64,000 nucleotides of DNA from Streptomyces sp. JJ38 (GTDB taxonomy: Bacteria > Actinomycetota > Actinomycetes > Streptomycetales > Streptomycetaceae). A program made the translations under genes and the position numbers. This document shows, piece after piece, positions 28,397 to 36,637 of the stretch (the first letter of the stretch is position 1; each line of letters starts with the position of its first letter). Under the pieces are notes generated by a model that was not told the origin of the DNA, did not search any database, and saw only the letters and a list, made by a program, of their open reading frames with translations. Where the stretch lies: positions 1 to 64,000 of the forward strand of contig NZ_JABLSI010000029.1 in the NCBI RefSeq assembly GCF_019303475.1. The letters run 5' to 3'.

Positions 28397-29257
28397 CTAG
28401 CGCAAGGTGAGCAGCGCTTCGATGGTCACCGCGACGCCGTCCTCGTTGTTGCTCAGCGTCTGGAACGTCGTGGCCTCCCGCACTTCCGGGTGCGCGTTGG
28501 CCATCGCGTACGAGGTGCCCGCCCACGTCAGCATCTCCAGGTCGTTCGGCATGTCCCCGAACGCCACGACCTCCTCCGAGGCGATACCCCGCTCGGCACA
28601 GCAGTGCGCCAGCGTGCCCGCCTTGCTCACCCCGCGTCCGCTGACCTCCAGCAGGGCCGTCGGGCTGGAGCGGGTGAACTCCGCGAACTCCCCGGCAGCC
28701 CGGCGTGCGAGCTGGAGGAAGGCGTCCGGGTCCAGCTCCGGGTGGTGGACGAGGAGCTTGAGCACGGGCTGATCCGCGTCGCGCCCGCCCTCCCCGAGCA
28801 GCTTCCCGATCGGCGCCACCTCCGCGCCCGGGTCCTCGAAGAACGGCGGGTACGCCGGCTCGTAGTGGAAGCCGCCCGCCCGTTCCACGGCGAACGCCAC
28901 CCCGGGGGCGACATCGCGCAGCGCGCCGACCACGGCCATCGCGGCCCACGGACTCAGCTCCCGCACCTCGACGATCTCCCGCCCCCGGTGCAGGTCGACC
29001 ACGGCGGCGCCGTTCGCGCAGATGGCCAGCCCGTGGCCGTGTACGTGCTCGCTGACCACGTCCATCCAGCGCGCCGGGCGCCCGGTGACGAAGAAGACCT
29101 CGATCCCCGCCTTCTCCGCGGCGGCCAACGCCGCGACGGTGCGCTCGGACACCGACTTGTCGTCGTGCAGGAGCGTTCCGTCCAGGTCCGTCGCGATGAG
29201 CCGGGGCGCGCGAGGGGGCAGCGGAAGACGACGGAACGTAGCGGCAGCATCAGTCAC
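28397..29257 (-). CDS. Cof-type HAD-superfamily hydrolase
   Basis: 286-residue HAD phosphatase of the Cof/C2B-cap class, acting on sugar phosphates or similar. Motif I RLIATDLDGTLLHDDKSVS, motif II FFVTGRP, motif III Lys in GVSKAGTL, motif IV VAFGDMPNDLEML. It shares an arrangement with the HAD gene at 38449-39267, though the two are diverged. The GTG at 29257 is preferred because GATGAT lies 7 nt upstream (leaderless-like); ATG at 29269 or 29266 is possible but has no ribosome site. Convergent with the kinase gene. Confidence 0.88.
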   Translation of the reverse strand: MTDAAATFRRLPLPPRAPRLIATDLDGTLLHDDKSVSERTVAALAAAEKAGIEVFFVTGRPARWMDVVSEHVHGHGLAICANGAAVVDLHRGREIVEVRELSPWAAMAVVGALRDVAPGVAFAVERAGGFHYEPAYPPFFEDPGAEVAPIGKLLGEGGRDADQPVLKLLVHHPELDPDAFLQLARRAAGEFAEFTRSSPTALLEVSGRGVSKAGTLAHCCAERGIASEEVVAFGDMPNDLEMLTWAGTSYAMANAHPEVREATTFQTLSNNEDGVAVTIEALLTLR

Positions 29258-29483
29258 GGTGACCATCATCCCGCACCGACCGCACATTCGGGCACCGCCC
29301 TGCCCGTTCGAGCTCCGAGCCGTCACCGGGACACCAACGGTCACCCCCGGCCCGCGCTCCGTGCCGGCCCGTGCCCGGGTTCCGGCGCCCGGGCACGGTA
29401 CGCGTACGGAGAGCACCGTGCCGTCCTCTGCGCCCCGACGGCCGGCGCCCCGGCCGGGCCGTCGGGGCCGCCGGGCGTCGTCG

Positions 29484-29489
29484 TAGGCT
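29484..29489 (+). promoter_or_regulatory. Leaderless -10 hexamer for LLM oxidoreductase
   Basis: TAGGCT ending 7 nt before the ATG at 29497; no Shine-Dalgarno present. Confidence 0.5.
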
Positions 29490-29496
29490 CGGGCCC

Positions 29497-30402
29497 ATGA
29501 GCCTGCGTCTGAGCACCGCGATCCTGCCCGTCGACCGCTGGCACGAGGCGGGGGGCGCGAAGTGGCGGCGGGCCGAAGAGCTCGGTTTCCACACCGCTTA
29601 CACCTACGATCACCTCTCCTGGCGGGTGCCGTTCCGGGACGGGCCCTGGTTCGGGGCCGTGCCCACGCTCACCGCCGCGGCGACGGTCACCGAGCGACTG
29701 CGCCTGGGCACCCTCGTCACCTCGCCCAACTTCCGGCACCCGGTGACCCTCGCCAAGGAGCTCATCTCGCTCGACGACGTCTCCGGGGGCCGGATCACGC
29801 TGGGCATCGGCGCGGGGACCAACGGCTTCGACGCGACGGCGCTGGGGCAGGAGCCCTGGTCGCCCCGGGAGCGCGCCGACCGCTTCGCCGAGTTCGTCGG
29901 GCTCCTCGACCGGCTGCTCACCGAGGACGCCGTGTCCGCCAAGGGGGCCCACTACGCCGCCGACGAGGCCCGGAACATCCCCGGCTGCGTGCAGCGGCCC
30001 CGGCTGCCGTTCGCGGTGGCCGCGACCGGCCCGCGCGGCCTGCGCCTGGCCGCCCGGCACGGGCAGGCGTGGGTGACCACCGGCGATCCCAAGCTGTTCG
30101 CGGACGGCACGCCGGAGCAGTCGCTGGCGGCACTGCGCGGTCAGCTCGACCGGCTGGCCGAGGCCTGCGCCGGGGTGGGGCGGGACGTGGCGGAGCTGGA
30201 CAAGGTCCTGCTCACGGGCTTCACCCCGGAGGCCAACACGCCCTTCGATTCCGTGGACGCCTTCGTGGACTTCGCCGGGCGCCATGCGCGGCTCGGCTTC
30301 ACCGAGCTCGTCCTCCACTGGCCGATCCCCGACTCCCCGTTCGCCGTGGAGCAGGGCGTGTTCGAGAAGATCGCCACCGAGGCCCTGCCTCAACTCGGCT
30401 GA
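29497..30402 (+). CDS. LLM-class (F420-dependent type) oxidoreductase
   Basis: 301-residue luciferase-like TIM-barrel oxidoreductase. Signatures are AEELGFHTAYTYDHLSWRVP, LRLGTLVTSPNFRHPVTLAK, ISLDDVSGGRITLGIGAGTN and FAVAATGPRGLRLAARHGQAW. Family enzymes use F420 or FMN; the TYDHLSW start and actinobacterial origin favour F420, but this is inference. Substrate unknown. Probably leaderless. Followed 63 bp later by a small conserved hypothetical gene. Confidence 0.85.
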   Translation: MSLRLSTAILPVDRWHEAGGAKWRRAEELGFHTAYTYDHLSWRVPFRDGPWFGAVPTLTAAATVTERLRLGTLVTSPNFRHPVTLAKELISLDDVSGGRITLGIGAGTNGFDATALGQEPWSPRERADRFAEFVGLLDRLLTEDAVSAKGAHYAADEARNIPGCVQRPRLPFAVAATGPRGLRLAARHGQAWVTTGDPKLFADGTPEQSLAALRGQLDRLAEACAGVGRDVAELDKVLLTGFTPEANTPFDSVDAFVDFAGRHARLGFTELVLHWPIPDSPFAVEQGVFEKIATEALPQLG

Positions 30403-30465
30403 GGCCCCGGCTGCGGGCTACCCCGTCCCCAGGGTGAGGGGCGGGGTCGGTGAGAGGATGCGCGC

Positions 30466-30855
30466 ATGACAGGCGGCTACCTCCGGTTCCAGTGCACGAC
30501 GCCCAATGACCGGGGCGTCCTCCCGGGCATCTTCTTCGCGGTGAACGGGCTGGCCCGCGAGGGCCGGCTCACCGCCGAGCAGGAGGAGTTCCGGCGGACG
30601 ACGAACGCCTGGTACGACGCCGCCTACACCACCCCGACCGATGTCGATCCCACCGTCTACGACCCTGCGGTGAACCCCGGCGCCGTGGCCTGGTTCAAGC
30701 CCACGGCCCGCCATCTGCTGGACCGGATCGGCGGTTATCTCGACATCCTCGACGCACACGGCGTGCCCTACGTCCGCCTGGAGTCCGCCGACCCCGGGCG
30801 CGTCGTGTACGAGGACGAGGACCAGATCGTCGTCATCCCGCATCCGGAACCCTGA
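30466..30855 (+). CDS. Conserved hypothetical protein, 129 aa
   Basis: Soluble protein without signal or membrane segments, rich in aromatic and acidic residues: YLRFQCTTPNDRGVLPGIFF, FRRTTNAWYDAAYTTPTDVD and YVRLESADPGRVVYEDEDQI. I do not recognise a family, but codon use is fully Streptomyces-like and the start has GAGGAT six nt upstream (leaderless) as well as a weak purine stretch. Function unknown. Confidence 0.75.
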   Translation: MTGGYLRFQCTTPNDRGVLPGIFFAVNGLAREGRLTAEQEEFRRTTNAWYDAAYTTPTDVDPTVYDPAVNPGAVAWFKPTARHLLDRIGGYLDILDAHGVPYVRLESADPGRVVYEDEDQIVVIPHPEP

Positions 30856-30895
30856 GCCTCGTGCCGCCCGGCCCCCGCCCGACGGCCCGGGGCGG

Positions 30896-32680
30896 TCAGC
30901 CCGGGAGGTTCAGGCGGGCGGCGGCGCGCAGGAGGCGTGGGGAGAGGCGCGAGAGGGCCCGCACCACCCTGGCCTCCGGAGTGACCGGAACGACCGCCTG
31001 GTTGCGGACGACAGCCTTCAGGACGGCGTCGGCCACCTTCTCCGGGGCGTAGTCGCGCCGGGCGTACAGCCGGGCGGCCTTCTCCCGGCGGCGCTGCTGC
31101 TCCTCCTCGCCCACGCCGACGAACCGGGACGTGGCCGTGATGTTGGTGTTGACGACGCCGGGGCATATGGCGGTGACGCCGATGCCCCGGCCGGCCAGCT
31201 CGGCGCGCAGTGACTCCGTCAGCATGAGGACGGCGGCCTTGGAGGTGCTGTAGGCGGGCAGCGCGGTGGAGGGCAGGAACGCGGCGGCGGAGGCGGTGTT
31301 GACGATGTGGCCGCCCTGCCCGCGCTCGGCCATCTGCCGGCCGAAGAGGCGGCAGCCGTGGATGACACCCCACAGGTTGACGTCGAGCAGCCGCCGCCAG
31401 TCCTCCGCGGTGGTGTCCAGCAGGGGGCCGGCGACGCCCACGCCCGCGTTGTTGACCAGGACGTCGACGACCCCGTGCTCCGCGGCGACCTTGGTGGCCA
31501 ACTTCTCCATGGCCTGCTCGTCGGCGACGTCCACCTCCTCGGGCCACGCTTCCTGGGCGCCGACCAGCCTGGCCGTCTCCGCCGTGCGGGCGGCGCCTTC
31601 GGCGTCCCGGTCCACCGCGATGACCCGGGCGCCCGCCTCGGCGAAGGACAGCGCCACCGCGCGGCCGATGCCGCTGGCCGCACCCGTGACCAGCACGAGC
31701 TGCCCCCCGAAGCGGTCCGCGTAGGGGCCCTGGGCCCTCGCCTCGTCTCCCGGGCCCGCGGTGGAACCCTCGTGCTCGGTGACGAACGCGGCGATCCAGG
31801 AAGCCAGTTGGTCGGGACGAGTCCGGGGAACCCAGTGCCGGACGGGGAGGGTGCGCCGGGTGAGCCGCGGCGCCCACAGCTCCAGCCCGTCGTAGAGGGC
31901 GGGGGAGAGATAGGGGTCGCGGGTGGGCACGACGAGCTGAACCGGCACGTGGGCGTAGGCGTCGGTGCGTGGGCGGCGGACCCGGTGGCCGTTGTCGCGG
32001 TAGAGCCAGATGCCGTGGACGGCGTCCTGGCGGAGGGAGGCCGAGGGGAAGTCGGCGTCGGTGATGCCTTCCGCGCGGCGCACCATGGTGGGCCAGCGCG
32101 TGCCCAGCGGGCCGCGCCAGGCCGGCTCGGCCAGGCGCGTGAGCAGGGCGTGGACGTACCAGGACTTGGCCTGTTGCCGCAGGAGTTGGCCGACGTGCCG
32201 GGGCGTGGGGCGGGCGCGCCGCTGCCGGATCCAGTGGCCGAGGTGGTCGAGCGACGGGCCGGAGACGGAGGTGAAGGAGGCGACGCGGCCCCGGGTGCGC
32301 TGGGCCGTCGCGAACTCCCAGCCCTGCACCGAGCCCCAGTCGTGCCCGACGAGGTGTACCGGGGCGTCGGGGCTCACGGCATCGGCCACGGCCAGGAAGT
32401 CCGCCGTGAGCTTCTCCAGGGTGAATCCCCCGTGCAGGGGCCGGGGAGCGGTGGACCGGCCGTGCCCGCGGACGTCGTAGGCGACGACGTGGAATCGGCC
32501 GGCCAGCCGCCGGGCGACCGGCCACCACAGCTCCTTGCTGTCCGGGTAGCCGTGCACGAGCACGATCGTCGGCCGGTCGGGGCTGCCCAGCTCGACGAGG
32601 CTCAGCCGCACCCCCTCGGCCGTCGTGACCTGGCGCTCGCGTACCTCCGCCGGCAGCCCAGCGCCTCCGCCGTTGCCCAT
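30896..32680 (-). CDS. ephD: Alpha/beta-hydrolase–SDR fusion (EphD-like)
   Basis: 594-residue two-domain enzyme like mycobacterial EphD. Hydrolase domain (about 1-285): oxyanion motif VHGYPDSKELWW, nucleophile VGHDWGSVQGWEF (Asp) and late His in RHWVPRTRPDQLASW, an epoxide-hydrolase-like triad. SDR domain (about 315-594): VTGAASGIGRAVALSF, DVLVNNAGVG, ASAAAFLPS and catalytic YSTSKAAV. It may open an epoxide and oxidise or reduce the product in one chain, perhaps on lipids; substrate unknown. Start ATG 32680 has GGGGAGGAG seven nt upstream. Confidence 0.9.
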   Translation of the reverse strand: MGNGGGAGLPAEVRERQVTTAEGVRLSLVELGSPDRPTIVLVHGYPDSKELWWPVARRLAGRFHVVAYDVRGHGRSTAPRPLHGGFTLEKLTADFLAVADAVSPDAPVHLVGHDWGSVQGWEFATAQRTRGRVASFTSVSGPSLDHLGHWIRQRRARPTPRHVGQLLRQQAKSWYVHALLTRLAEPAWRGPLGTRWPTMVRRAEGITDADFPSASLRQDAVHGIWLYRDNGHRVRRPRTDAYAHVPVQLVVPTRDPYLSPALYDGLELWAPRLTRRTLPVRHWVPRTRPDQLASWIAAFVTEHEGSTAGPGDEARAQGPYADRFGGQLVLVTGAASGIGRAVALSFAEAGARVIAVDRDAEGAARTAETARLVGAQEAWPEEVDVADEQAMEKLATKVAAEHGVVDVLVNNAGVGVAGPLLDTTAEDWRRLLDVNLWGVIHGCRLFGRQMAERGQGGHIVNTASAAAFLPSTALPAYSTSKAAVLMLTESLRAELAGRGIGVTAICPGVVNTNITATSRFVGVGEEEQQRRREKAARLYARRDYAPEKVADAVLKAVVRNQAVVPVTPEARVVRALSRLSPRLLRAAARLNLPG

Positions 32681-32895
32681 GTGGCCGCTCCTCCCCGTTT
32701 CCCGTGGGACGATCCCGTACGACGCTCCCCATACGGCGTTCGCCGTCCGATGCCAGGACAGCCTATGGCGGCACACACCGAGACGAAAGGGCTGTGGATA
32801 CCGTCGGTAACCCCTACGGTCGGCGGGATGCTCTCCACCCTGAGGCTGATACACCTCCAGCCGTCGAGGCGGACGCCGCGTCTCCGGCGCGCCGA

Positions 32896-32901
32896 TAGCG
32901 T
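32896..32901 (+). promoter_or_regulatory. Leaderless -10 hexamer for ABC operon
   Basis: TAGCGT ending 6 nt before the GTG at 32908, which lacks a correctly spaced ribosome site. Presumed promoter of the four-gene ABC block. Confidence 0.5.
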
Positions 32902-32907
32902 CGAGGT

Positions 32908-33930
32908 GTGACTGTGATCGCGACCCAAAGCCTCACCAAGCGGTATCCCCGGGTGACCGCGCTCGACCGCCTGACCGTCGACATCACACCGGGCGTCACC
33001 GGCCTGGTGGGTGCCAACGGCGCGGGCAAATCCACTCTGATCAAGATCCTGCTCGGGCTCTCCCCGGCGACCGAGGGCGGCGCCCGGGTCCTCGGCCTCG
33101 ACATCGCCACCGAGGGCTCCGCCATCCGGGAGCGCGTCGGCTACATGCCCGAGCACGACTGCCTCCCTCCCGACGTCTCGGCCACGGAGTTCGTCCTCCA
33201 CATGGCCCGGATGTCCGGGCTGCCGCCCATCGCCGCCCGCGAGCGCACCGCCGACACCCTCCGGCACGTCGGCCTCTACGAGGAGCGCTACCGCCCCATG
33301 GGCGGCTATTCGACGGGCATGAAGCAGCGGGTGAAGCTCGCCCAGGCCCTCGTCCACGACCCTGAGCTCGTGCTGCTGGACGAGCCCACCAACGGCCTCG
33401 ACCCGGTCGGCCGGGACGACATGCTGGCCCTCATCCGGCGCGTCCACACCGACTTCGGCATCTCGGTGCTCGTCACCTCCCACCTGCTCGGCGAGCTGGA
33501 GCGCACCTGCGACCACGTCGTCGTCGTGGACGGCGGTCGGCTGCTGCGCTCCTCCGCCACGACCGAGTTCACCCAGGCCACGGCCGCCCTCGCCGTCGAG
33601 GTCACCGACACCGACGCCCACCCCGACGGCGGCGCCGCCCTGCTGGCAGCCCTCCGGGCCGCGGGGCTGACCGCCCGGCCGGCCGGGGCCGAGAACGGCC
33701 TGCCCGGTGCCGGACACGTCCTCCTCGTGGACCTCGCCCGCGCCGGGGACGGCCCGGGCGGCGCGGCCGGGGGCGACCAGGACGCCGAGGCCACCTACGA
33801 CCTCGTGCGGGACGCCGTCGCCGACCTCGGCCTCGGACTCGTCCGCATGGAACAGCGCCGCCACCGCATCGCCGAGGTCTTCCAGAGCCACGACAGCGAC
33901 CCGAAGGGAGGCAGCGGCCATGCAGACTGA
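32908..33930 (+). CDS. ABC transporter ATP-binding protein (ABC-2 type), first
   Basis: 340 residues. Walker A GANGAGKST, signature YSTGMKQRVKLAQAL, Walker B LVLLDEPTNGLDP, H-loop VLVTSHLL. The C-terminal 110 residues are an extra regulatory region rich in Ala/Gly/Asp. Probably leaderless. Overlaps the next gene (permease) by 11 nt. First gene of an ATPase-permease-ATPase-permease block; the substrate is unknown (ABC-2 systems export lipids, antibiotics or proteins). Confidence 0.92.
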   Translation: MTVIATQSLTKRYPRVTALDRLTVDITPGVTGLVGANGAGKSTLIKILLGLSPATEGGARVLGLDIATEGSAIRERVGYMPEHDCLPPDVSATEFVLHMARMSGLPPIAARERTADTLRHVGLYEERYRPMGGYSTGMKQRVKLAQALVHDPELVLLDEPTNGLDPVGRDDMLALIRRVHTDFGISVLVTSHLLGELERTCDHVVVVDGGRLLRSSATTEFTQATAALAVEVTDTDAHPDGGAALLAALRAAGLTARPAGAENGLPGAGHVLLVDLARAGDGPGGAAGGDQDAEATYDLVRDAVADLGLGLVRMEQRRHRIAEVFQSHDSDPKGGSGHAD

Positions 33931-34846
33931 GCACCCCCACCGGCCCGGCGGGACGCAGAACGCCACCACCGCGCACGCCGCCAGCATCCACGACATCGGC
34001 TACCGGAACTACGAGGGCGCCCGGCTCGGCCGCGCCTACGCCCGGCGCTCGCTGTTCGCGCAGTCGCTGCGCGGCGCCTACGGCCTGGGCCGGTCGGCCA
34101 AGTCCAAGATCACGCCGATGATCCTGTTCGGCATCATGTGCGCGCCGGCGCTCATCGTCGTCGCCGTGGCCATCACCACCGACCTGAACGACCTCCCGGT
34201 GGACTACCGCGAGTACGCCGGATACCTTGCGCCCGTCCTCGGCCTGTACCTGGCGGCCATGGCCCCGCAGTCCGTCTCCCGCGACCTGCGCTTCCACACG
34301 GTGCCGCTGTACTTCTCCCGGCCGATCGAGCGGGTCGACTACGTCCTGGCCAAGTACGCGGCCATGGCCTCGGCACTGCTCGTCTTCACCACGGCGCCGC
34401 TGCTGATCCTGTACGTGGGCGCGCTGCTGGGCGAGCTGGACTTCGGGGAGCAGACGGCCGACCTCGCCCTCGGGTTCGTCTCCGTGGCCGTGCTCTCCGT
34501 CCTCTACGCCGGGATCGGGCTCGTCATCGCCGCCCTCACCCCCCGCCGGGGATTCGGCGTCGCCGCGATCATCGGCGTGCTGACGGTGCCCTACTTCGCG
34601 GTGTCCACGCTCCAGTTCATCGCGGACAACGGGAACAACGCCGACGCCGTCGGCTGGCTCGGCCTCGCCTCGCCCGGCACCCTGGTGTCCGGATTCCAGG
34701 CCAAGTTCCTGGGGGCGCCCTCCGACTTCCCCGGCGCCGTCGTCCCCTCCCACGCCGCGGGCGCCTGCTACCTCCTCCTCGTCCTCGCCCTCGTGGCCGG
34801 CTCCTACGCCGTCCTGATGGCCCGTTACCGGAAGGCCGGACTGTGA
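33920..34846 (+). CDS. ABC-2 type permease, first
   Basis: 308 residues with six predicted membrane helices, for example MILFGIMCAPALIVVAVAIT, VLSVLYAGIGLVIAALTP and CYLLLVLALVAGSYAVLMA. The soluble N-terminus contains HDIGYRNYEGARLGRAYARR, a sequence typical of this permease class. GGGAGG is 9 nt before the ATG, inside the preceding gene. Ends in a GTGA 4-bp overlap with the next ATPase. Confidence 0.9.
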   Translation: MQTEHPHRPGGTQNATTAHAASIHDIGYRNYEGARLGRAYARRSLFAQSLRGAYGLGRSAKSKITPMILFGIMCAPALIVVAVAITTDLNDLPVDYREYAGYLAPVLGLYLAAMAPQSVSRDLRFHTVPLYFSRPIERVDYVLAKYAAMASALLVFTTAPLLILYVGALLGELDFGEQTADLALGFVSVAVLSVLYAGIGLVIAALTPRRGFGVAAIIGVLTVPYFAVSTLQFIADNGNNADAVGWLGLASPGTLVSGFQAKFLGAPSDFPGAVVPSHAAGACYLLLVLALVAGSYAVLMARYRKAGL

Positions 34847-35760
34847 GCACGATCCGCATCGACCACGTCTCACGCTGGTTCGGCAACGTCGTCGCCGTCA
34901 ACGACGTGACGATGGAAGTGGGCCCCGGAGTCACCGGGCTGCTCGGCCCCAACGGAGCCGGGAAGTCGACGCTCATCGCCATGATGGGGGGCTTCCTCGC
35001 CCCCTCCGTCGGCACCGTCACCCTCGACGGCGCCGCCGTCTGGCGCAACGAGGGGGCCTACCGGGAGATCGGCATCGTCCCCGAGCGGGAGGCGATGTAC
35101 GACTTCCTCACCGGCGAGGAGTTCGTGCTCGCCAACGCCGAGCTGCACGGCCTGCGCGACCCGGGCGCCGCCGCTCGGCGCGCCCTGGCCACCGTGGAGA
35201 TGGAGTACGCCCAGACCCGCCGCATCGACACCTACAGCAAGGGCATGCGGCAGCGGGTCAAGATGGCCTCCGCCCTCGTCCACGAGCCCTCCGTGCTCCT
35301 CCTGGACGAGCCGTTCAACGGCATGGACCCGCGGCAGCGCATGCAGCTCATGGAGCTGCTGCGGCGCATGGGCGACGACGGCCGCACCGTGCTGTTCTCC
35401 TCGCACATCCTGGAGGAGGTCGAGCAGCTCGCCTCGCACATCGAGGTGATCGTCGCGGGACGCCACGCCGCGAGCGGCGACTTCCGCCGCATCCGCCGGC
35501 TGATGACCGACCGCCCGCACCGCTACCTGGTCCGTTCCAGCGACGACCGGGCGCTGGCCTCGGCCCTCATCGCCGACGCCTCGACGACGGGCGTCCAGTT
35601 CGACCAGAGCGAGCGTGCCCTGCGCGTGCAGGCCGTGGACTTCGAACGCTTCACCCGTGAGCTGCCCCGCATCGCCCGCGCCCACGACATCCGGCTCCTG
35701 ACCGTCTCGCCCTCCGACGAGTCGCTGGAGTCCGTCTTCGCCTATCTGGTCTCGGCCTAG
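34843..35760 (+). CDS. ABC transporter ATP-binding protein (ABC-2 type), second
   Basis: 305 residues. Walker A GPNGAGKST, signature YSKGMRQRVKMASAL, Walker B VLLLDEPFNGMDP, H-loop VLFSSHILEE. C-terminal domain of about 95 residues after YLVRSSDDRALASAL. GTG start within the GTGA overlap with the first permease gene. Paralogue of the first ATPase, so the four proteins may build one heteromeric exporter or two separate ones. Confidence 0.92.
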   Translation: MSTIRIDHVSRWFGNVVAVNDVTMEVGPGVTGLLGPNGAGKSTLIAMMGGFLAPSVGTVTLDGAAVWRNEGAYREIGIVPEREAMYDFLTGEEFVLANAELHGLRDPGAAARRALATVEMEYAQTRRIDTYSKGMRQRVKMASALVHEPSVLLLDEPFNGMDPRQRMQLMELLRRMGDDGRTVLFSSHILEEVEQLASHIEVIVAGRHAASGDFRRIRRLMTDRPHRYLVRSSDDRALASALIADASTTGVQFDQSERALRVQAVDFERFTRELPRIARAHDIRLLTVSPSDESLESVFAYLVSA

Positions 35761-35775
35761 CAAGGAGCCCGCGAG

Positions 35776-36498
35776 ATGTACGACCCCACCGTCGCCCGGC
35801 TCACCTACCGGGCGCTGCTCGGCCGACGCCGGGCCGCCCTGCTGAGCCTTCTCCCGGCACTGCTGCTGCTCATCGCCGTGGCCGTGCGACTCATGGACCT
35901 CGCCGACGACGAGGTGGCCGTGGAACTGCTGCGGGGCTTCGCCCTCGCCACGATGGTCCCGCTCATCGGCGTCATCGCCGGAACGGGCGCCATCGGCCCC
36001 GAGATCGACGACGGCTCCATCGTCTATCTGCTCTCCAAGCCGGTGAAGCGGAGCACGGTCATCACCACGAAGCTGTATGTGGCCGTCGCCGTCACGATGA
36101 CGTTCTCGGCCGTCCCGATCCTGCTGGCGGGGCTCATCCTCGTCGGGGGAAGCCAGCAGATCGCCGTCGCCTTCGCCATCGCGGCCGTGGTGGCCTCCAT
36201 CGCCTACAGCGCCCTGTTCCTCCTGCTGGGCACCGTCACCCGGCACGCCGTCGTGTTCGGCCTCGTCTACGCGCTGCTCTGGGAGGCGTTGTTCGGCTCC
36301 TTCGTGCCCGGCGCCCGTGCCCTGAGTGTCCAGCAGTGGGGTCTGTCCGTCGCCGAGGAGGTGGTGGGCAGCGGCGCCGGCGTCACGGCTGAGGTCGGCC
36401 TCGGCGTGGCAGCGGTCCTCCTCACGGCGGTGACGGCGCTGGGTACCTGGTACGCCGCGCGGCGGCTCAAGGTGCTGACGCTGACCGGAGAGGAGTGA
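35776..36498 (+). CDS. ABC-2 type permease, second
   Basis: 240 residues, six predicted helices. It begins YDPTVARLTYRALLGRRRAA, then LLSLLPALLLLIAVAVRL; SIVYLLSKPVKRSTVITTKL is the cytoplasmic coupling segment common in this family. CAAGGAGC eight nt before the ATG, 15 bp after the second ATPase. The operon ends at the parS-containing palindrome right after the stop. Confidence 0.9.
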   Translation: MYDPTVARLTYRALLGRRRAALLSLLPALLLLIAVAVRLMDLADDEVAVELLRGFALATMVPLIGVIAGTGAIGPEIDDGSIVYLLSKPVKRSTVITTKLYVAVAVTMTFSAVPILLAGLILVGGSQQIAVAFAIAAVVASIAYSALFLLLGTVTRHAVVFGLVYALLWEALFGSFVPGARALSVQQWGLSVAEEVVGSGAGVTAEVGLGVAAVLLTAVTALGTWYAARRLKVLTLTGEE

Positions 36499-36532
36499 GC
36501 TTGCGCCGGTTTCACGTGAAACCGGCGCAAGC
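36499..36532. terminator. 34-bp perfect palindrome (terminator-like) that contains a parS site
   Basis: Arms of 17 bp with no loop, starting at the base after the permease stop. As RNA it would form a long hairpin able to end the ABC operon transcript. Its centre is a parS site, so DNA-binding and RNA-hairpin functions may be combined. Confidence 0.75.
36509..36522. promoter_or_regulatory. parS (ParB-binding) site, intergenic
   Basis: Perfect GTTTCACGTGAAAC, the second in this window and 11.7 kb from the copy inside cydCD. Two copies at this spacing fit the parS cluster around the Streptomyces oriC. Confidence 0.92.
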
Positions 36533-36637
36533 ATCCGGCCATCACTGACCGGCCATCAGGAGTAGCGTCCGTGACGGTCATCGGCCTCCGCCGTTATACG
36601 CGGCGGATCTGCTCCCTCCTCGTTGGGATGTACGCCG

